Position numbers and translations under genes: made by a program. From Halomonas sp. ALS9 (lineage in GTDB: Bacteria > Pseudomonadota > Gammaproteobacteria > Pseudomonadales > Halomonadaceae): a DNA stretch of 64,000 nt. The stretch is taken from assembly GCF_001651035.1 (NCBI RefSeq), contig NZ_LXRG01000065.1, positions 310,001-374,000 on the forward strand, written 5' to 3'. Under the pieces are notes generated by a model, which saw only the letters and a program-made list of their open reading frames with translations, made no database searches and was not told the DNA's origin. Below are positions 16,563 through 26,283 of this stretch, one piece after another (within the stretch, counting starts at the first letter, position 1; each line of letters starts with the position of its first letter).

Positions 16563-18644
16563 ATGAAAAAAACACTGACATGGATTGCATGGCTCTCGTT
16601 GAGTTCAGTGAGTCCTATTGTGCTAGCCGTTGGCTTAGGGCAGGCGAATGTCAGCTCGTATCTGAATGCTCCTTTAGATGCCTCGATCCCGCTATTGGAA
16701 AGCAGTGATTATGCGCTAGACAATATTCGTGTAGCCATTGCCGACCGCTCTGATTTCGCAACAGCAGGCCTTGAGTGGACGCCGTTAGCTGCCAGTGTTC
16801 GTGCTCAGGTGGTGGAGCGTCAGGGCCAGCGACAGGTGCGCTTAAGTTCTGATCAAACGATGCAAGAGCCCTGGCTTGATTTGCTGTTAACGGTTGAATA
16901 TCCAGGCGGGCAACAATTACGCGATATCACACTGCTGTTTGACCCCCAGGGCTATTCTCAACAGGGCTATTCTCAACAAGGTCAGTTGCCACAGGGCCAG
17001 AGGCAAACCGCTAGTGCCTCAGCGGTTGCCACCCCAGTTGCTGAAGCCAGGCCTGCAGCGTCCGCTGGCGTCCACGGCAATGCCAGTAGCACTTATATTG
17101 GCAGTGGCGATACGCTATGGAGTGTTGCCGAACGTATTAAGCCTGACAAGACAAGTGTCCAGCAGATGATGGTCGCGCTACTGGAGGCCAACCCAGAGGT
17201 CTTTCCTTCAGGCAATATCAACGACATGCGCGCTGGCAGAATGCTAGAAGTGCCTGACGCTCAACGCATGCTGGCACGTTCTCATGCCGATGCCGACGCT
17301 GCGATTAAAGCCATGAATGAAGCCTGGCAGGCGCGCCGCAATGGCTCGTTGCAGGCAGTGCCGCTACCGGCGATTGAAGCCGCACCTGTTGCTGATACCG
17401 CCATAGCGGCCGTCCAAACCCTCCAGGCTAATGGTTCTCGTCAACCTGATAGCGCGCTTGCCGCTGGCGGTTTGGAAACGGTCGTGCCAGACGGCTCAGA
17501 ACCCGGTGAGCCGGAAGTGTTAACTCGTGCAGAGCTGACCGAGCAACTGCGCCTTAGTCAAGCGACGCTTCAGCAGGTGCTTGAAGAGCGTAAGTTGATG
17601 CGCTCAGAGCTTGATGAACTGCGTGGTGAAGTCGCCTCGCTGACCCAGGCGATAAGCGAGGCATTGGCGGTTCAAGAGTCGTCGCCAGAGCCATTCGCTG
17701 ACACTTTAATTGATACAGGCAGGAGCGTTACTGACAGGAATGAGGCGGATAGCCCGGGCATGGCGGCTTTAATTGAACGTTACCAGTGGCCGCTGGCGTT
17801 GGCGACCATTGCACTGCTGGTAGCGCTATTAGTGTGGCTACGTAAGCGCCGGGAACAGACCTGGGATGAGGCCCCGCTTGTTGAGCCAGTGGTGAAGCCA
17901 ACGGTGTCGCCTAGCGCGGCGCCCGAGGTAACGCCTATGCCGGAGGGTGTGGTTGTCGCGACTCCAAACCTACCCAATAATGATGCAGTGGGCGAGCCCC
18001 ATAATGACAGCGGCAAATCAGTCGCGTTTGACCACGAACCAGAGCCCAAGACTAAAATCACTATTCCTGCTACTAATGACGAGCTATCAATAGATACTGA
18101 CCAATGGCTGGTTGACGATAAAGCGCAGCCGCCAGCGCAAGATGACACGCTTCGCTATCATAAAAGCCAGGCATCCGGGCTGGCAGAGCAGGGCCGTCAG
18201 CGGCGGCTTGGGCTGCATGCTGTGGCCACTGATAGTTCTGAAAGCGTTTCATTAGCACCACCGCCGAGTGCCGCGCCTATGAGCCAACTGCTGGCTTCTA
18301 TCGCTGCGGGTTTACCCGCGTCTGAGCCAGTGGCGGCTGTGCAGCAAACCGAGTCTGCCCCTGAAACAGCCGAGGATCCAGGCCATCGCTTTATCGATTA
18401 CCACCCGCCGATCTTAAATAGCCCCTCAAATAGCCCTTCAAATAGCTTTTCAGGCAGACAAGATAACCTGCGCAGCGAAACGCCCATTCAGCCCACGGTA
18501 GAGTTCACCAGTGAGCCGCATGCAGAGCCGGTGCCACCTGCTAGTCAGCCGCGTCGGCCAGTTGAGGAGGAGTGGGAAATTGAAGAGGTAGCATTCAAGC
18601 CGCGAGGGCTGGATAATAGCGATCCTTCAAAATCTTCAACATGA
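16563..18644 (+). CDS. fimV: FimV-family inner-membrane protein lacking the usual C-terminal domain
   Basis: FimV organises polar assembly (type IV pili, chemosensory hubs) in Pseudomonas-type bacteria. This 693-residue version has a signal peptide (about residues 1-22), the conserved FimV N-terminal domain (VGLGQANVSSYLNAPLDA onward), a LysM-like peptidoglycan-binding domain at about 178-240 (YIGSGDTLWSVAERIKPD), a coiled coil near 320-365 and a single membrane helix PLALATIALLVALLVWLRKR near 410-430. The acidic cytoplasmic tail ends soon after EEEWEIEEVAFKPRG, and the TPR-like C-terminal FimV domain found in Pseudomonas FimV (over 900 residues) is not seen. Short tandem repeats occur at residues around 130-145 (GYSQQ) and 615-630. 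It precedes truA as in related genomes. Confidence 0.88.
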   Translation: MKKTLTWIAWLSLSSVSPIVLAVGLGQANVSSYLNAPLDASIPLLESSDYALDNIRVAIADRSDFATAGLEWTPLAASVRAQVVERQGQRQVRLSSDQTMQEPWLDLLLTVEYPGGQQLRDITLLFDPQGYSQQGYSQQGQLPQGQRQTASASAVATPVAEARPAASAGVHGNASSTYIGSGDTLWSVAERIKPDKTSVQQMMVALLEANPEVFPSGNINDMRAGRMLEVPDAQRMLARSHADADAAIKAMNEAWQARRNGSLQAVPLPAIEAAPVADTAIAAVQTLQANGSRQPDSALAAGGLETVVPDGSEPGEPEVLTRAELTEQLRLSQATLQQVLEERKLMRSELDELRGEVASLTQAISEALAVQESSPEPFADTLIDTGRSVTDRNEADSPGMAALIERYQWPLALATIALLVALLVWLRKRREQTWDEAPLVEPVVKPTVSPSAAPEVTPMPEGVVVATPNLPNNDAVGEPHNDSGKSVAFDHEPEPKTKITIPATNDELSIDTDQWLVDDKAQPPAQDDTLRYHKSQASGLAEQGRQRRLGLHAVATDSSESVSLAPPPSAAPMSQLLASIAAGLPASEPVAAVQQTESAPETAEDPGHRFIDYHPPILNSPSNSPSNSFSGRQDNLRSETPIQPTVEFTSEPHAEPVPPASQPRRPVEEEWEIEEVAFKPRGLDNSDPSKSST

Positions 18645-18653
18645 TGTGGCTTG

Positions 18654-19592
18654 ATGACGCTGTTCTATCACTTCGATGAAAAAATTCCGCTTACCGGCCG
18701 CTTGGCAATGGGTATCGAGTACGACGGTACCCGTTACTGCGGCTTTCAGCGCTTAAAACACGCCGCATCGGTTCAGGCATCATTAGAAGATGCGCTGTCC
18801 AAGGTGGCCAACGAGCCCATCCAGGTAAGTGCCAGTGGCCGCACCGATTCGGGTGTGCACGCGACACGTCAGATTGTACATTTTGACCCACCGGTTGGGC
18901 GCTCCGAAAAAGCCTGGATCTTTGGCGCTAATACCCATTTACCCCGCGATATCGCCGTGCGCTGGGTAAAGCCCGTAGGAGACGACTTCCATTCACGCTT
19001 GTGTGCCTTGGGGCGTCGTTATCGCTATGTGCTGCTGAACCAGATTAGTCGCCCGGTATTGGAGCGGGCCAATGTGACCTGGTGTCGCGACCCATTAGAC
19101 GCCGATGCCATGCACCGAGCCGCCCAGGCGCTGGTAGGGGAGCACGATTTTTCCAGCTTTCGCGCCGCGGGCTGTCAGTCCAAAACCCCCTGGCGGCATA
19201 TGCACTTTGTTGACGTAAAGCGTTACGGTCAACTGGTGATGATCGATATTCAAGGCAATGCGTTTTTGCACCATATGATTCGTAACATCGCCGGGGCACT
19301 GGTAAGTGTCGGACGCGGTGCTCAGGATGAAGCTTATATTGGTGAACTTTTAGCGCTTAAAAACCGTCGCAAAGGTGACGTTACAGCACCCGCCTGCGGG
19401 CTGCACTTTGTCGATTCGGTTTACGATGAGCGGTTTGACCTGCCAAAAGAGCCGCTGGGGCCCCATCTGCTCTCGTTTACCGGTGAATGGACGGGAGAGC
19501 GTGAGCTTCCTGATACGCCGCGGGTGGCCTATCGGCGCAATCGCTCGCTGCGTAATCCGGCAGCGACTACTGAACAGGAGGCGTCGTCATGA
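18654..19592 (+). CDS. truA: tRNA pseudouridine(38-40) synthase TruA
   Basis: Converts U38-U40 of the tRNA anticodon arm to pseudouridine. The 312-residue protein shows MGIEYDGTRYCGFQRLKH, the catalytic Asp D65 in ASGRTDSGVHATRQIVHF, and the C-terminal GNAFLHHMIRNIAGALVSVG. The start could be ATG 18654 or the ATG at 18708 directly before the conserved GIEYDG; the TTG at 18651 is less likely. Its last four bases overlap the trpF start (ATGA), so the two are translationally coupled, an arrangement also seen in Pseudomonas. Confidence 0.96.
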   Translation: MTLFYHFDEKIPLTGRLAMGIEYDGTRYCGFQRLKHAASVQASLEDALSKVANEPIQVSASGRTDSGVHATRQIVHFDPPVGRSEKAWIFGANTHLPRDIAVRWVKPVGDDFHSRLCALGRRYRYVLLNQISRPVLERANVTWCRDPLDADAMHRAAQALVGEHDFSSFRAAGCQSKTPWRHMHFVDVKRYGQLVMIDIQGNAFLHHMIRNIAGALVSVGRGAQDEAYIGELLALKNRRKGDVTAPACGLHFVDSVYDERFDLPKEPLGPHLLSFTGEWTGERELPDTPRVAYRRNRSLRNPAATTEQEASS

Positions 19593-20227
19593 GTGCTACT
19601 GAGCTAACCCGTACCCGCATCAAGTTCTGTGGTTTTACGCGAGGTGAGGATGTTGACCGCGCCGTGGCGCTGGGCGTGGACGCCTTGGGTTTCGTCATGT
19701 GGCCGAAAAGCTCGCGTAGCGTGAGGGTTGAGCAACTGGCCGCGCTGTCCGCCCGGGTGCCTGCCTTTGTGACTCGCGTGGGGTTGTTCGTGGACCAGCC
19801 TGCGGAGTTCATTGAGCAGTGCTTGCCCTATCTGGATATGCTCCAATTTCACGGCAATGAAACGCCGGATGAGTGCCAGCGCTTTGCGCTACCCTGGATG
19901 AAAGCGCTGCGTATGCGCGATGAGATTGATCTAGGCCATGAGGCACAACGCTACCATCAGGCCCAGGCGCTATTGTTAGATGCCTATCGACCGGGAACGC
20001 CGGGGGGCACCGGGGAGACCTTTGATTGGTCGAGAATCCCCGCAAATCTTGCAAAACCTGTTATCCTCGCCGGTGGGTTGAGTGCTGATAACATTGCTGA
20101 CGCTGTGCGTCAGGTAGCACCTTATGCAGTCGATGTATCCGGCGGTATTGAAGTTTCCCACGGCTGTAAAGATGCCGACAAGATGGCGTCTTTTGTGCGT
20201 TATGTAGCGTTAGCCGACGCTCGTTAA
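19589..20227 (+). CDS. trpF: Phosphoribosylanthranilate isomerase TrpF
   Basis: Isomerises N-(5-phosphoribosyl)anthranilate in tryptophan synthesis. A 212-residue TIM barrel: IKFCGFTRGEDVDRAVALGV with the catalytic Cys, ALGFVMWPKSSRSV, LLDAYRPGTPGGTGETFDW with the phosphate-binding region and the Asp, then VILAGGLSADNIADAVRQV and VDVSGGIEVSHGCKDADKM at the C-terminus. The family usually reads KICG(I/L)T; here it is KFCGFT. The stop is 93 bases before trpB. Coupled to truA through an ATGA overlap. Confidence 0.97.
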   Translation: MSATELTRTRIKFCGFTRGEDVDRAVALGVDALGFVMWPKSSRSVRVEQLAALSARVPAFVTRVGLFVDQPAEFIEQCLPYLDMLQFHGNETPDECQRFALPWMKALRMRDEIDLGHEAQRYHQAQALLLDAYRPGTPGGTGETFDWSRIPANLAKPVILAGGLSADNIADAVRQVAPYAVDVSGGIEVSHGCKDADKMASFVRYVALADAR

Positions 20228-20320
20228 AGTACGCCGCGCAGATACCTGTACTGAATCTGCTGCGTTATTAGTGAGTTCATTTATTGTTTGCCTGTTCTGG
20301 CGATCTTGTGAGGTATCTCT

Positions 20321-21562
20321 GTGACAGTTTCTGCGACGCCTGCTCCGAAAACTAAATTCAGCGATCTGACCCGAATGCCGGATGCCCGTGGTCATTTTGG
20401 CCCCTACGGCGGTCGGTTCGTGTCAGAAACTCTCAGCTTTGCGTTGGAAGAGTTGGAGAAGACCTACCTAAGCCTGCGTGATGACCCCGACTTCCAGGCC
20501 GAGTTTGACTATGACCTTGCTCACTACGTGGGGCGCCCGTCACCGCTTTACCACGCCAAGCGCTGGTCGGCGAGTCTTGGCGGTGCGCAGATTTGGTTGA
20601 AGCGCGAAGACCTTAATCATACCGGCGCTCACAAGGTCAACAACACCATCGGCCAGGCACTGCTGGCCAAAAAAACCGGCAAGCCGCGCATTATCGCTGA
20701 AACCGGGGCGGGCCAGCATGGCGTTGCCTCGGCAACCGTGGCCGCTCGTTTAGGGCTTGAGTGCGACGTTTATATGGGCGCTGAAGACGTCCAGCGTCAA
20801 AAGCTCAATGTCTATCGTATGCGCTTGCTGGGCGCGCGGGTGATTCCGGTGGAGTCCGGTACTCGCACGCTTAAAGATGCCATGAACGAGGCGCTGCGTG
20901 ACTGGGTCACCAACGTTGATAACACCTTCTATATCATCGGTACCGTGGCGGGCCCGCACCCTTATCCGCTACTGGTGCGCGATTTCAATGCGGTGGTGGG
21001 GCGTGAAGCGCGACGTCAGTCGCTGGAGCAGATCGGTCGTCTACCCGATGCGCTGATTGCCTGTGTGGGCGGTGGCTCCAACGCCTTGGGTCTGTTCTAC
21101 CCGTTTGTGGAAGATGACGACGTGGCCATGTACGGCGTCGAAGCCGGTGGTGATGGCGTGGAAACCGGCCGTCATGCGGCGCCGCTGGCATCCAATGCCC
21201 CCCGCGGCGTACTGCACGGTAACCGCACCTACTTAATGTCGGATGAAGCCGGGCAGGTGTCTGATACGCACTCTATTTCAGCAGGCCTAGATTATCCGGG
21301 CGTAGGCCCTGAGCATGCGCTGTGGAAGGATGTGGGGCGGGTTTCCTATGTAGCGGCAAACGATAAAGAAGTGCTGGAAGCGTTTCGCGAGCTGACCCAT
21401 ATGGAGGGCATTATGCCTGCCCTTGAGTCAGCTCACGCGCTGGCTCATGCCAAGGTGTTGGCGCCCACCATGCGTCCTGACCAGCATATCGTGGTCAACC
21501 TCTCCGGGCGTGGCGACAAAGACATCATGACCGTTGCTAAGATTGACGGCATCGAATTTTAA
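20321..21562 (+). CDS. trpB: Tryptophan synthase beta chain TrpB
   Basis: PLP enzyme that condenses indole with serine. The 413-residue protein has the typical start [15 protein letters not shown], the PLP Lys K105 in [20 protein letters not shown], the indole-channel region [20 protein letters not shown], the phosphate loop [10 protein letters not shown] and the C-terminal [10 protein letters not shown]. The start is a GTG at 20321 following TGAGGTATC. trpA follows after 24 bases. No TrpI-type regulator or leader peptide is visible in the 93-base gap from trpF. Confidence 0.98.
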   Translation: MTVSATPAPKTKFSDLTRMPDARGHFGPYGGRFVSETLSFALEELEKTYLSLRDDPDFQAEFDYDLAHYVGRPSPLYHAKRWSASLGGAQIWLKREDLNHTGAHKVNNTIGQALLAKKTGKPRIIAETGAGQHGVASATVAARLGLECDVYMGAEDVQRQKLNVYRMRLLGARVIPVESGTRTLKDAMNEALRDWVTNVDNTFYIIGTVAGPHPYPLLVRDFNAVVGREARRQSLEQIGRLPDALIACVGGGSNALGLFYPFVEDDDVAMYGVEAGGDGVETGRHAAPLASNAPRGVLHGNRTYLMSDEAGQVSDTHSISAGLDYPGVGPEHALWKDVGRVSYVAANDKEVLEAFRELTHMEGIMPALESAHALAHAKVLAPTMRPDQHIVVNLSGRGDKDIMTVAKIDGIEF

Positions 21563-21586
21563 GGGCAGCTTTTTTTAAGGGCGAGC

Positions 21587-22390
21587 ATGAACCGTATTGA
21601 TCAGCGTTTCAGTGAACTTAAGCAGCAGGGTCGTAAGGCCCTGATCCCCTATATCACCGCCGGGGATCCAGCGCCGCAGTACACCGTAGGGTTTATGCAT
21701 GCCCTGGTGGAGGCGGGCGCCGATGTCATTGAACTAGGCGTGCCTTTTTCCGATCCCATGGCCGATGGCCCGGTGATTCAAAAAGCCTGTGAGCGTGCCT
21801 TAAAGCAGGGTACGCGGCTGGTTGACCTTATGCAGATGGTCAAAGAGTTTCGCCAAACCGATACCACCACGCCGGTGGTGCTGATGGGGTACTTGAATCC
21901 TATTGAACGAATTGGCTACGAAAACTTTGCCGATCAAGCCGCCAGTGTGGGCGTAGACGGCGTTCTGATAGTGGATATGCCTCCGGAAGAGGCTGATGAG
22001 ATTGGACCACTGCTGAAATCACGGGATTTAGCCGCGATTTTTCTCGTTGCGCCTACCACTTCGCATCAGCGTGCCGCTACAATATGCGCCCATGGTGAAG
22101 GCTATCTCTATTATGTTTCGCTGAAAGGCGTGACCGGAGCCGCCACCCTCAACGCAGACGATGTAGCCGAGCACTTGGCGCCGCTGCGGGGGATGACCGA
22201 TTTACCGCTCTGTGTTGGTTTCGGCATTCGCGATGGTGTGACCGCTGCGGAAGTCGCTAAAGTCGCCGATGGTGTGATTGTAGGCAGTGCTTTGGTTAAC
22301 CGTATTGCCGAAAGCGCCGATGCGCCGGAAACCATTGCGGGTCATTTGAAAAGTGTACTAGCAGAGATGCGTACGGCGATGGATGCCTAA
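21587..22390 (+). CDS. trpA: Tryptophan synthase alpha chain TrpA
   Basis: Cleaves indole-3-glycerol phosphate and passes indole to TrpB. The 267-residue barrel carries [11 protein letters not shown], the catalytic Glu and Asp in [20 protein letters not shown] (about residues 45-64), [39 protein letters not shown] and the phosphate-binding VGFGIRDGV and [11 protein letters not shown]. It ends the trpBA unit; the 95-base gap to accD holds only a small GCCTGG/CCAGGC hairpin with a T loop, not a convincing terminator, so accD may be partly co-transcribed. Confidence 0.98.
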   Translation: MNRIDQRFSELKQQGRKALIPYITAGDPAPQYTVGFMHALVEAGADVIELGVPFSDPMADGPVIQKACERALKQGTRLVDLMQMVKEFRQTDTTTPVVLMGYLNPIERIGYENFADQAASVGVDGVLIVDMPPEEADEIGPLLKSRDLAAIFLVAPTTSHQRAATICAHGEGYLYYVSLKGVTGAATLNADDVAEHLAPLRGMTDLPLCVGFGIRDGVTAAEVAKVADGVIVGSALVNRIAESADAPETIAGHLKSVLAEMRTAMDA

Positions 22391-22485
22391 AGCGAAATGC
22401 TTTATCGCCTATACTGAATTGATTAACGACACTCATCAAGCCTGGTTTTTTCCAGGCGTTGACGTATAACGGAAGCCTTTTTGAT

Positions 22486-23505
22486 ATGAGCTGGTTAGAC
22501 AAGATCGTACCCTCCATGGGTCGTATCCAGCGTAAAGACCGTCGCGCTAGCGTGCCCGACGGCCTCTGGCGTAAATGTCCCAAGTGCGAAGCGGTTCTCT
22601 ACCTCCCTGAGCTAGAGAAACATAACAGTGTCTGTCCCAAGTGCGATCATCACCTGCGCTTGACGGCACGCAAACGCTTGGACTGGTTCTTGGATAAAGC
22701 AGGACGCGAAGAAATTGCGGCGGAAATCGAGCCTGTTGATCGATTGAAGTTCCGCGACTCTAAAAAATACAAAGACCGCCTGACCGCGGCACAAAAAGAC
22801 ACCGGCGAGAAAGATGCGCTGGTTGCTATGCGCGGTGAGTTGGATGGTCTACCGGTGGTCGCCGTTGCCTTTGAGTTCACCTTTATGGGCGGCTCAATGG
22901 GGGCGGTCGTCGGCGAGAAATTTATTCGCGCCGCTACCCTGGCCCTGAATGAGAATATCCCGCTGGTGTGTTTTGCCGCCTCCGGTGGTGCACGCATGCA
23001 GGAAGCGCTGTTCTCGTTGATGCAGATGGCCAAAACCTCTGCCGCGCTCGAAAAGCTCAAGCAAGCGGGGGTGCCGTACATTTCGGTGCTCACGGATCCT
23101 GTCTTTGGTGGTGTTTCCGCCTCGCTGGCGATGTTGGGTGATTTGAATATTGCCGAACCCAATGCCTTGATTGGTTTCGCAGGCCCGCGGGTTATCGAGC
23201 AAACGGTGCGTGAAACCTTGCCAGAAGGTTTTCAGCGCAGCGAATTTCTGCTTGAGCACGGCACCGTCGATATGATCGTCCATCGCCATGAAATGCGTGC
23301 CCGCGTGGGCAGCGTGCTGCGTAAGCTAACGCACCACGAAGCGACGCTGGATACTTCGACAACCCCTGATGATGCTGAAGTGGTTGAGCCGATCGTTGAA
23401 GAAGCTAGCTTAGCGGACACTGCTAACGTCACTTTTGACAAGGTCGATGCGACCAAGAAGGACGCTGCTTCCGTTAAGAGTGATGATAATTCACGCAATG
23501 CCTGA
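22486..23505 (+). CDS. accD: Acetyl-CoA carboxylase carboxyltransferase beta subunit AccD
   Basis: Part of the carboxyltransferase that forms malonyl-CoA for fatty acid synthesis. Starting at ATG 22486 ([12 protein letters not shown]) the protein is 339 residues. A four-Cys zinc ribbon is visible at C31, C34, C50 and C53, followed by the crotonase-like core with [34 protein letters not shown] and [18 protein letters not shown]. The C-terminus beyond about residue 285 is an acidic Val/Asp-rich tail not needed for catalysis. The earlier in-frame ATG at 22459 is less likely. folC overlaps its stop. Confidence 0.97.
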   Translation: MSWLDKIVPSMGRIQRKDRRASVPDGLWRKCPKCEAVLYLPELEKHNSVCPKCDHHLRLTARKRLDWFLDKAGREEIAAEIEPVDRLKFRDSKKYKDRLTAAQKDTGEKDALVAMRGELDGLPVVAVAFEFTFMGGSMGAVVGEKFIRAATLALNENIPLVCFAASGGARMQEALFSLMQMAKTSAALEKLKQAGVPYISVLTDPVFGGVSASLAMLGDLNIAEPNALIGFAGPRVIEQTVRETLPEGFQRSEFLLEHGTVDMIVHRHEMRARVGSVLRKLTHHEATLDTSTTPDDAEVVEPIVEEASLADTANVTFDKVDATKKDAASVKSDDNSRNA

Positions 23506-24856
23506 CTCTCTAGAACCACACGCTCTCCAGCCGTCTTCTGTGCCGCTATATTCTTTAAAACAGTGGCTTGAGCATTTGGAAACCCTGCACCCGGTGGGGA
23601 TCGAGCTGGGCCTAGAGCGGGTCTCACAGGTGGCAAAACGTATGGGGCTGCTTTCATGCCCCATCGCCCCTTGTGTTATTACAGTGGCAGGTACCAATGG
23701 CAAGGGCTCAACCCTTGCCATGATTGATAGTATTGCCCGTGCCCATGGTTGGCGCGTGGGTACCTACACTTCCCCCCATTTATTGCGCTACAACGAACGC
23801 GTTAAAATCGACGGCCAGGAAGCCGACGACCAACTGCTTGTGCAGGGGTTTGAACAGGTGGAACGTGCGCGCTTGCAGGGTAGTGAAATCAGCCTCACCT
23901 ATTTTGAAGCGGGTACGCTGTGTGGTCTGTGGTGCCTGGTCAATGCAGAGCTTGATCTTGCGGTACTGGAAGTCGGGCTGGGTGGGCGCCTTGATGCGGT
24001 CAATATCATTGATGCGGATGTGGCTATCGTCACCACCATTGCTCAGGATCACGCTAACTTCTTGGGCACCGACTTAGCCCAGATTGGGCGTGAAAAAGCC
24101 GGTATTTTTCGTCCCAATCGACCCGCCGTGTTAGGTAGCCAAACGCTTCCTCCGAGTGTTGCTGAGTGTGCTCAGCTGCTATCGGCACCCACGTTTAGTT
24201 TGGGCCAGCAATTCACCCATCAGGCGATGGCGGGTGAGGCTTGCCAATGGCGCTGGCAGGGCCAGCATGCGGATGGCCAGCGCGTCGTGATTGATGAGCT
24301 CGCAGATCCCGGACTGCCTATCGATAACGCCGCTACGGCTTTGCAGGCACTTTTGCTTGCCGGGCTCGAGTTAGAAAAATCGCCTGTGCAAGCAGCGCTT
24401 GGTTCGGTGCAGTTGGCAGGACGGATGCAATGGATTGGATCCTGGTGCCTGGACGTGGGGCATAATCCTCATGCCGCCGAATATGTCGTTCGCCATTTGC
24501 CATCACCGCCGGAAGGTGGTCGCCAGTGGTGCCTTATCGGCATGTTGAATGATAAGGATATTGACGGTGTCATAAAAACGTTAGCGTCCCGCATTGGTGA
24601 TTGGGTATGCGTGTCGCTGAGTGGGGAGCGAGGTTGCCGGGCAAGCGAGTTGTCGCAACGTATTATTGCTCAGGGAGGGCGGGTGCATTTTTGTGCGGAT
24701 TCGCCGCAAGCAGGCGTCGATTGGCTCGCGCAAATGTTAACGCCCAATGATCGTGTCTTGGCCACCGGGTCGTTCTTTACAGTCGCGGCACTGTTAGCTC
24801 GACCACTGCCAACAGGCGCTGCGTCGCTTGATGGAGGCGAAAATGAAATACGGTAA
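23498..24856 (+). CDS. folC: Dihydrofolate/folylpolyglutamate synthase FolC
   Basis: Mur-ligase family enzyme that adds glutamate to dihydropteroate and tetrahydrofolate. The 452 residues contain [20 protein letters not shown], the P-loop [46 protein letters not shown] and the ribose-binding [15 protein letters not shown]. The start was taken at ATG 23498 (MPDSLEPH), overlapping the accD stop by 8 bases; ATG 23483 is an alternative. The C-terminal end overlaps the dedD start by 14 bases. The folC-dedD-cvpA-purF order is conserved in gammaproteobacteria. Confidence 0.96.
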   Translation: MPDSLEPHALQPSSVPLYSLKQWLEHLETLHPVGIELGLERVSQVAKRMGLLSCPIAPCVITVAGTNGKGSTLAMIDSIARAHGWRVGTYTSPHLLRYNERVKIDGQEADDQLLVQGFEQVERARLQGSEISLTYFEAGTLCGLWCLVNAELDLAVLEVGLGGRLDAVNIIDADVAIVTTIAQDHANFLGTDLAQIGREKAGIFRPNRPAVLGSQTLPPSVAECAQLLSAPTFSLGQQFTHQAMAGEACQWRWQGQHADGQRVVIDELADPGLPIDNAATALQALLLAGLELEKSPVQAALGSVQLAGRMQWIGSWCLDVGHNPHAAEYVVRHLPSPPEGGRQWCLIGMLNDKDIDGVIKTLASRIGDWVCVSLSGERGCRASELSQRIIAQGGRVHFCADSPQAGVDWLAQMLTPNDRVLATGSFFTVAALLARPLPTGAASLDGGENEIR

Positions 24857-25601
24857 AACGGAACGCATTAGCGGCATTGTGATTCTACTCGCGTTACTGG
24901 CGATCTTTGTGCCGTGGTTAATGAGTGACCCCGCGCCGAGAGAAGAGCGCCCCCAGCCGAGCTTTGTAATTGAGCAGCCGGTTGAAGTTGAGCGCCGTGA
25001 CGTTCCTGCACCGGAACGGCCTGCAACCATTGGTGAATTATCGGCCCCGCAGGGAGAGGGTGAAGAGGGCGATATCCCTATTGACGCCAATCCGCGGTTG
25101 CCGGACACCGATCAAATCGCGGCTTCGTCTTCCCGCCCTGAAGCGGCGGGCTCCAGTGAACCGGATGAAGCCCCAGCCAGCTCCAATAGCGACCCTATCG
25201 CGGACTTAATCGCCAGCAATAGCGGCAGTGGTCAAAGCAACGCTGGAGGCACGTCGCAGAGCTCTTCACAAAATTCTTCCCAAAGCTCTTCACAAAGCTC
25301 TTCACAAAGCTCTTCACAAAGTACGTCGCAAAGCTCGTCATCTAGCGCACCGAGCCCCTCATCCAGCGCTCAGGGAGAGTGGGCCGTTCAGGTTGGCAGT
25401 TTTGGTGAGCCCGGCAATGCGCAGCGCCTAAGCGAACAGCTTTCTGGTGAGGGCTTTACTGTTTATCAGCGTCAGCGCGATAACAATATGACCACTGTCT
25501 TTGTGGGCCCTTATGCCACCTCGGAAGAGGGCGAGTCCGCGATGTCTTCGATTAAACAGCGGGCTAATGTGCAGGGCCTGCTTGTGCGGGTAAGAGACTA
25601 A
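24843..25601 (+). CDS. dedD: SPOR-domain cell-division protein, DedD-like
   Basis: A 252-residue bitopic inner-membrane protein: short cytoplasmic N-terminus MKYGKTER, membrane helix ISGIVILLALLAIFVPWLM at about 9-27, a long Pro/Ser-rich periplasmic linker, and a C-terminal SPOR domain from about residue 178 (EWAVQVGSFGEPGNAQRLSE to the end) that binds denuded septal peptidoglycan. The ATG at 24843 follows ATGGAGGCG. The linker includes a run of Ser-Gln repeats encoded by a 12-bp tandem repeat. cvpA begins four bases after the stop. Its place between folC and cvpA supports the DedD assignment. Confidence 0.92.
   Translation: MKYGKTERISGIVILLALLAIFVPWLMSDPAPREERPQPSFVIEQPVEVERRDVPAPERPATIGELSAPQGEGEEGDIPIDANPRLPDTDQIAASSSRPEAAGSSEPDEAPASSNSDPIADLIASNSGSGQSNAGGTSQSSSQNSSQSSSQSSSQSSSQSTSQSSSSSAPSPSSSAQGEWAVQVGSFGEPGNAQRLSEQLSGEGFTVYQRQRDNNMTTVFVGPYATSEEGESAMSSIKQRANVQGLLVRVRD
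25260..25331 (+). repeat. 12-bp tandem repeat inside the dedD linker
   Basis: Six in-frame units related to AGCTCTTCACAA cover 72 bases; three consecutive copies at 25284-25319 are identical. They encode Ser-Ser-Gln-Ser steps in the periplasmic linker, so unit gain or loss would change linker length by four residues without a frameshift. Confidence 0.85.
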
Positions 25602-25604
25602 CCC

Positions 25605-26180
25605 ATGGCGTTAACCTGGATTGACGCGCTGTTCTTAGCCGTGTTGGCGTTGTCGATGCTGGCTGGTTTCGTCAGAGGATTTGTTCGCGAAGCCTTGGGG
25701 TTAGCCGCCTGGGTAGTGGCGTTAATGGTTGCCCGAGTGCTCGCCGAGCCGGTGGCCGAGCTGATGAGCGGGTTTATCGAAAGCTTTGATGCCCGCCTGG
25801 TACTCGCTTTTATACTTGTGATCTTTGCCGTTATTTTGCTTTGCGGCATCGTGATTCGCTTAGTGCACGCCGCGATTGAGTGGGTGGGCATGGGGCTTTT
25901 GAACCGCGTGGCGGGGGCCGCTTTTGGCGTTGCCCGCGGGGCGGTTATTTTGCTTATTGCCACCGTGCTGATTACCCTTACGCCGCTGGCGGAGCTGCAG
26001 GCGTGGCAACAGGCGGAGCTGCGGCCCACCTTTATTCAGTTGCGCGATTGGGCGGTGAGCCAGTTAGACCAGTGGGATCGTGAGCTACCTGAGGCGCCAG
26101 CGTCACTGCGCGACATTTCTCTACCCGAACTGCGCATGCCTGGTGCGGCAGAGCGAGAAGTTATCCCGACAGGTGATTGA
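25605..26180 (+). CDS. cvpA: CvpA-family membrane protein
   Basis: A 191-residue inner-membrane protein with four predicted helices (about 7-27, 31-50, 63-85 and 101-123) and a soluble C-terminal tail. The N-terminal LTWIDALFLAVLALSMLAGF and GFVREALGLAAWVVAL match CvpA, originally found as needed for colicin V production and now linked to envelope stress and bile resistance. It lies directly upstream of purF as in E. coli. ATG 25605 starts four bases after dedD, so coupling is likely. Confidence 0.94.
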   Translation: MALTWIDALFLAVLALSMLAGFVRGFVREALGLAAWVVALMVARVLAEPVAELMSGFIESFDARLVLAFILVIFAVILLCGIVIRLVHAAIEWVGMGLLNRVAGAAFGVARGAVILLIATVLITLTPLAELQAWQQAELRPTFIQLRDWAVSQLDQWDRELPEAPASLRDISLPELRMPGAAEREVIPTGD

Positions 26181-26283
26181 CCTGTTACTGAAGAAGTTGA
26201 TTCTACGAACGTTCGGGCTTGCATAGTTAGGTGACTTAGGTAAGTGACTTAAACAAGCCATGGCATTAAGCGAGGTAACGTGA

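Noticed and set aside
22441-22460. GCCTGG/CCAGGC hairpin between trpA and accD as a terminator
   Set aside because: The T-run is in the loop, not after the stem, so it does not have the terminator layout.
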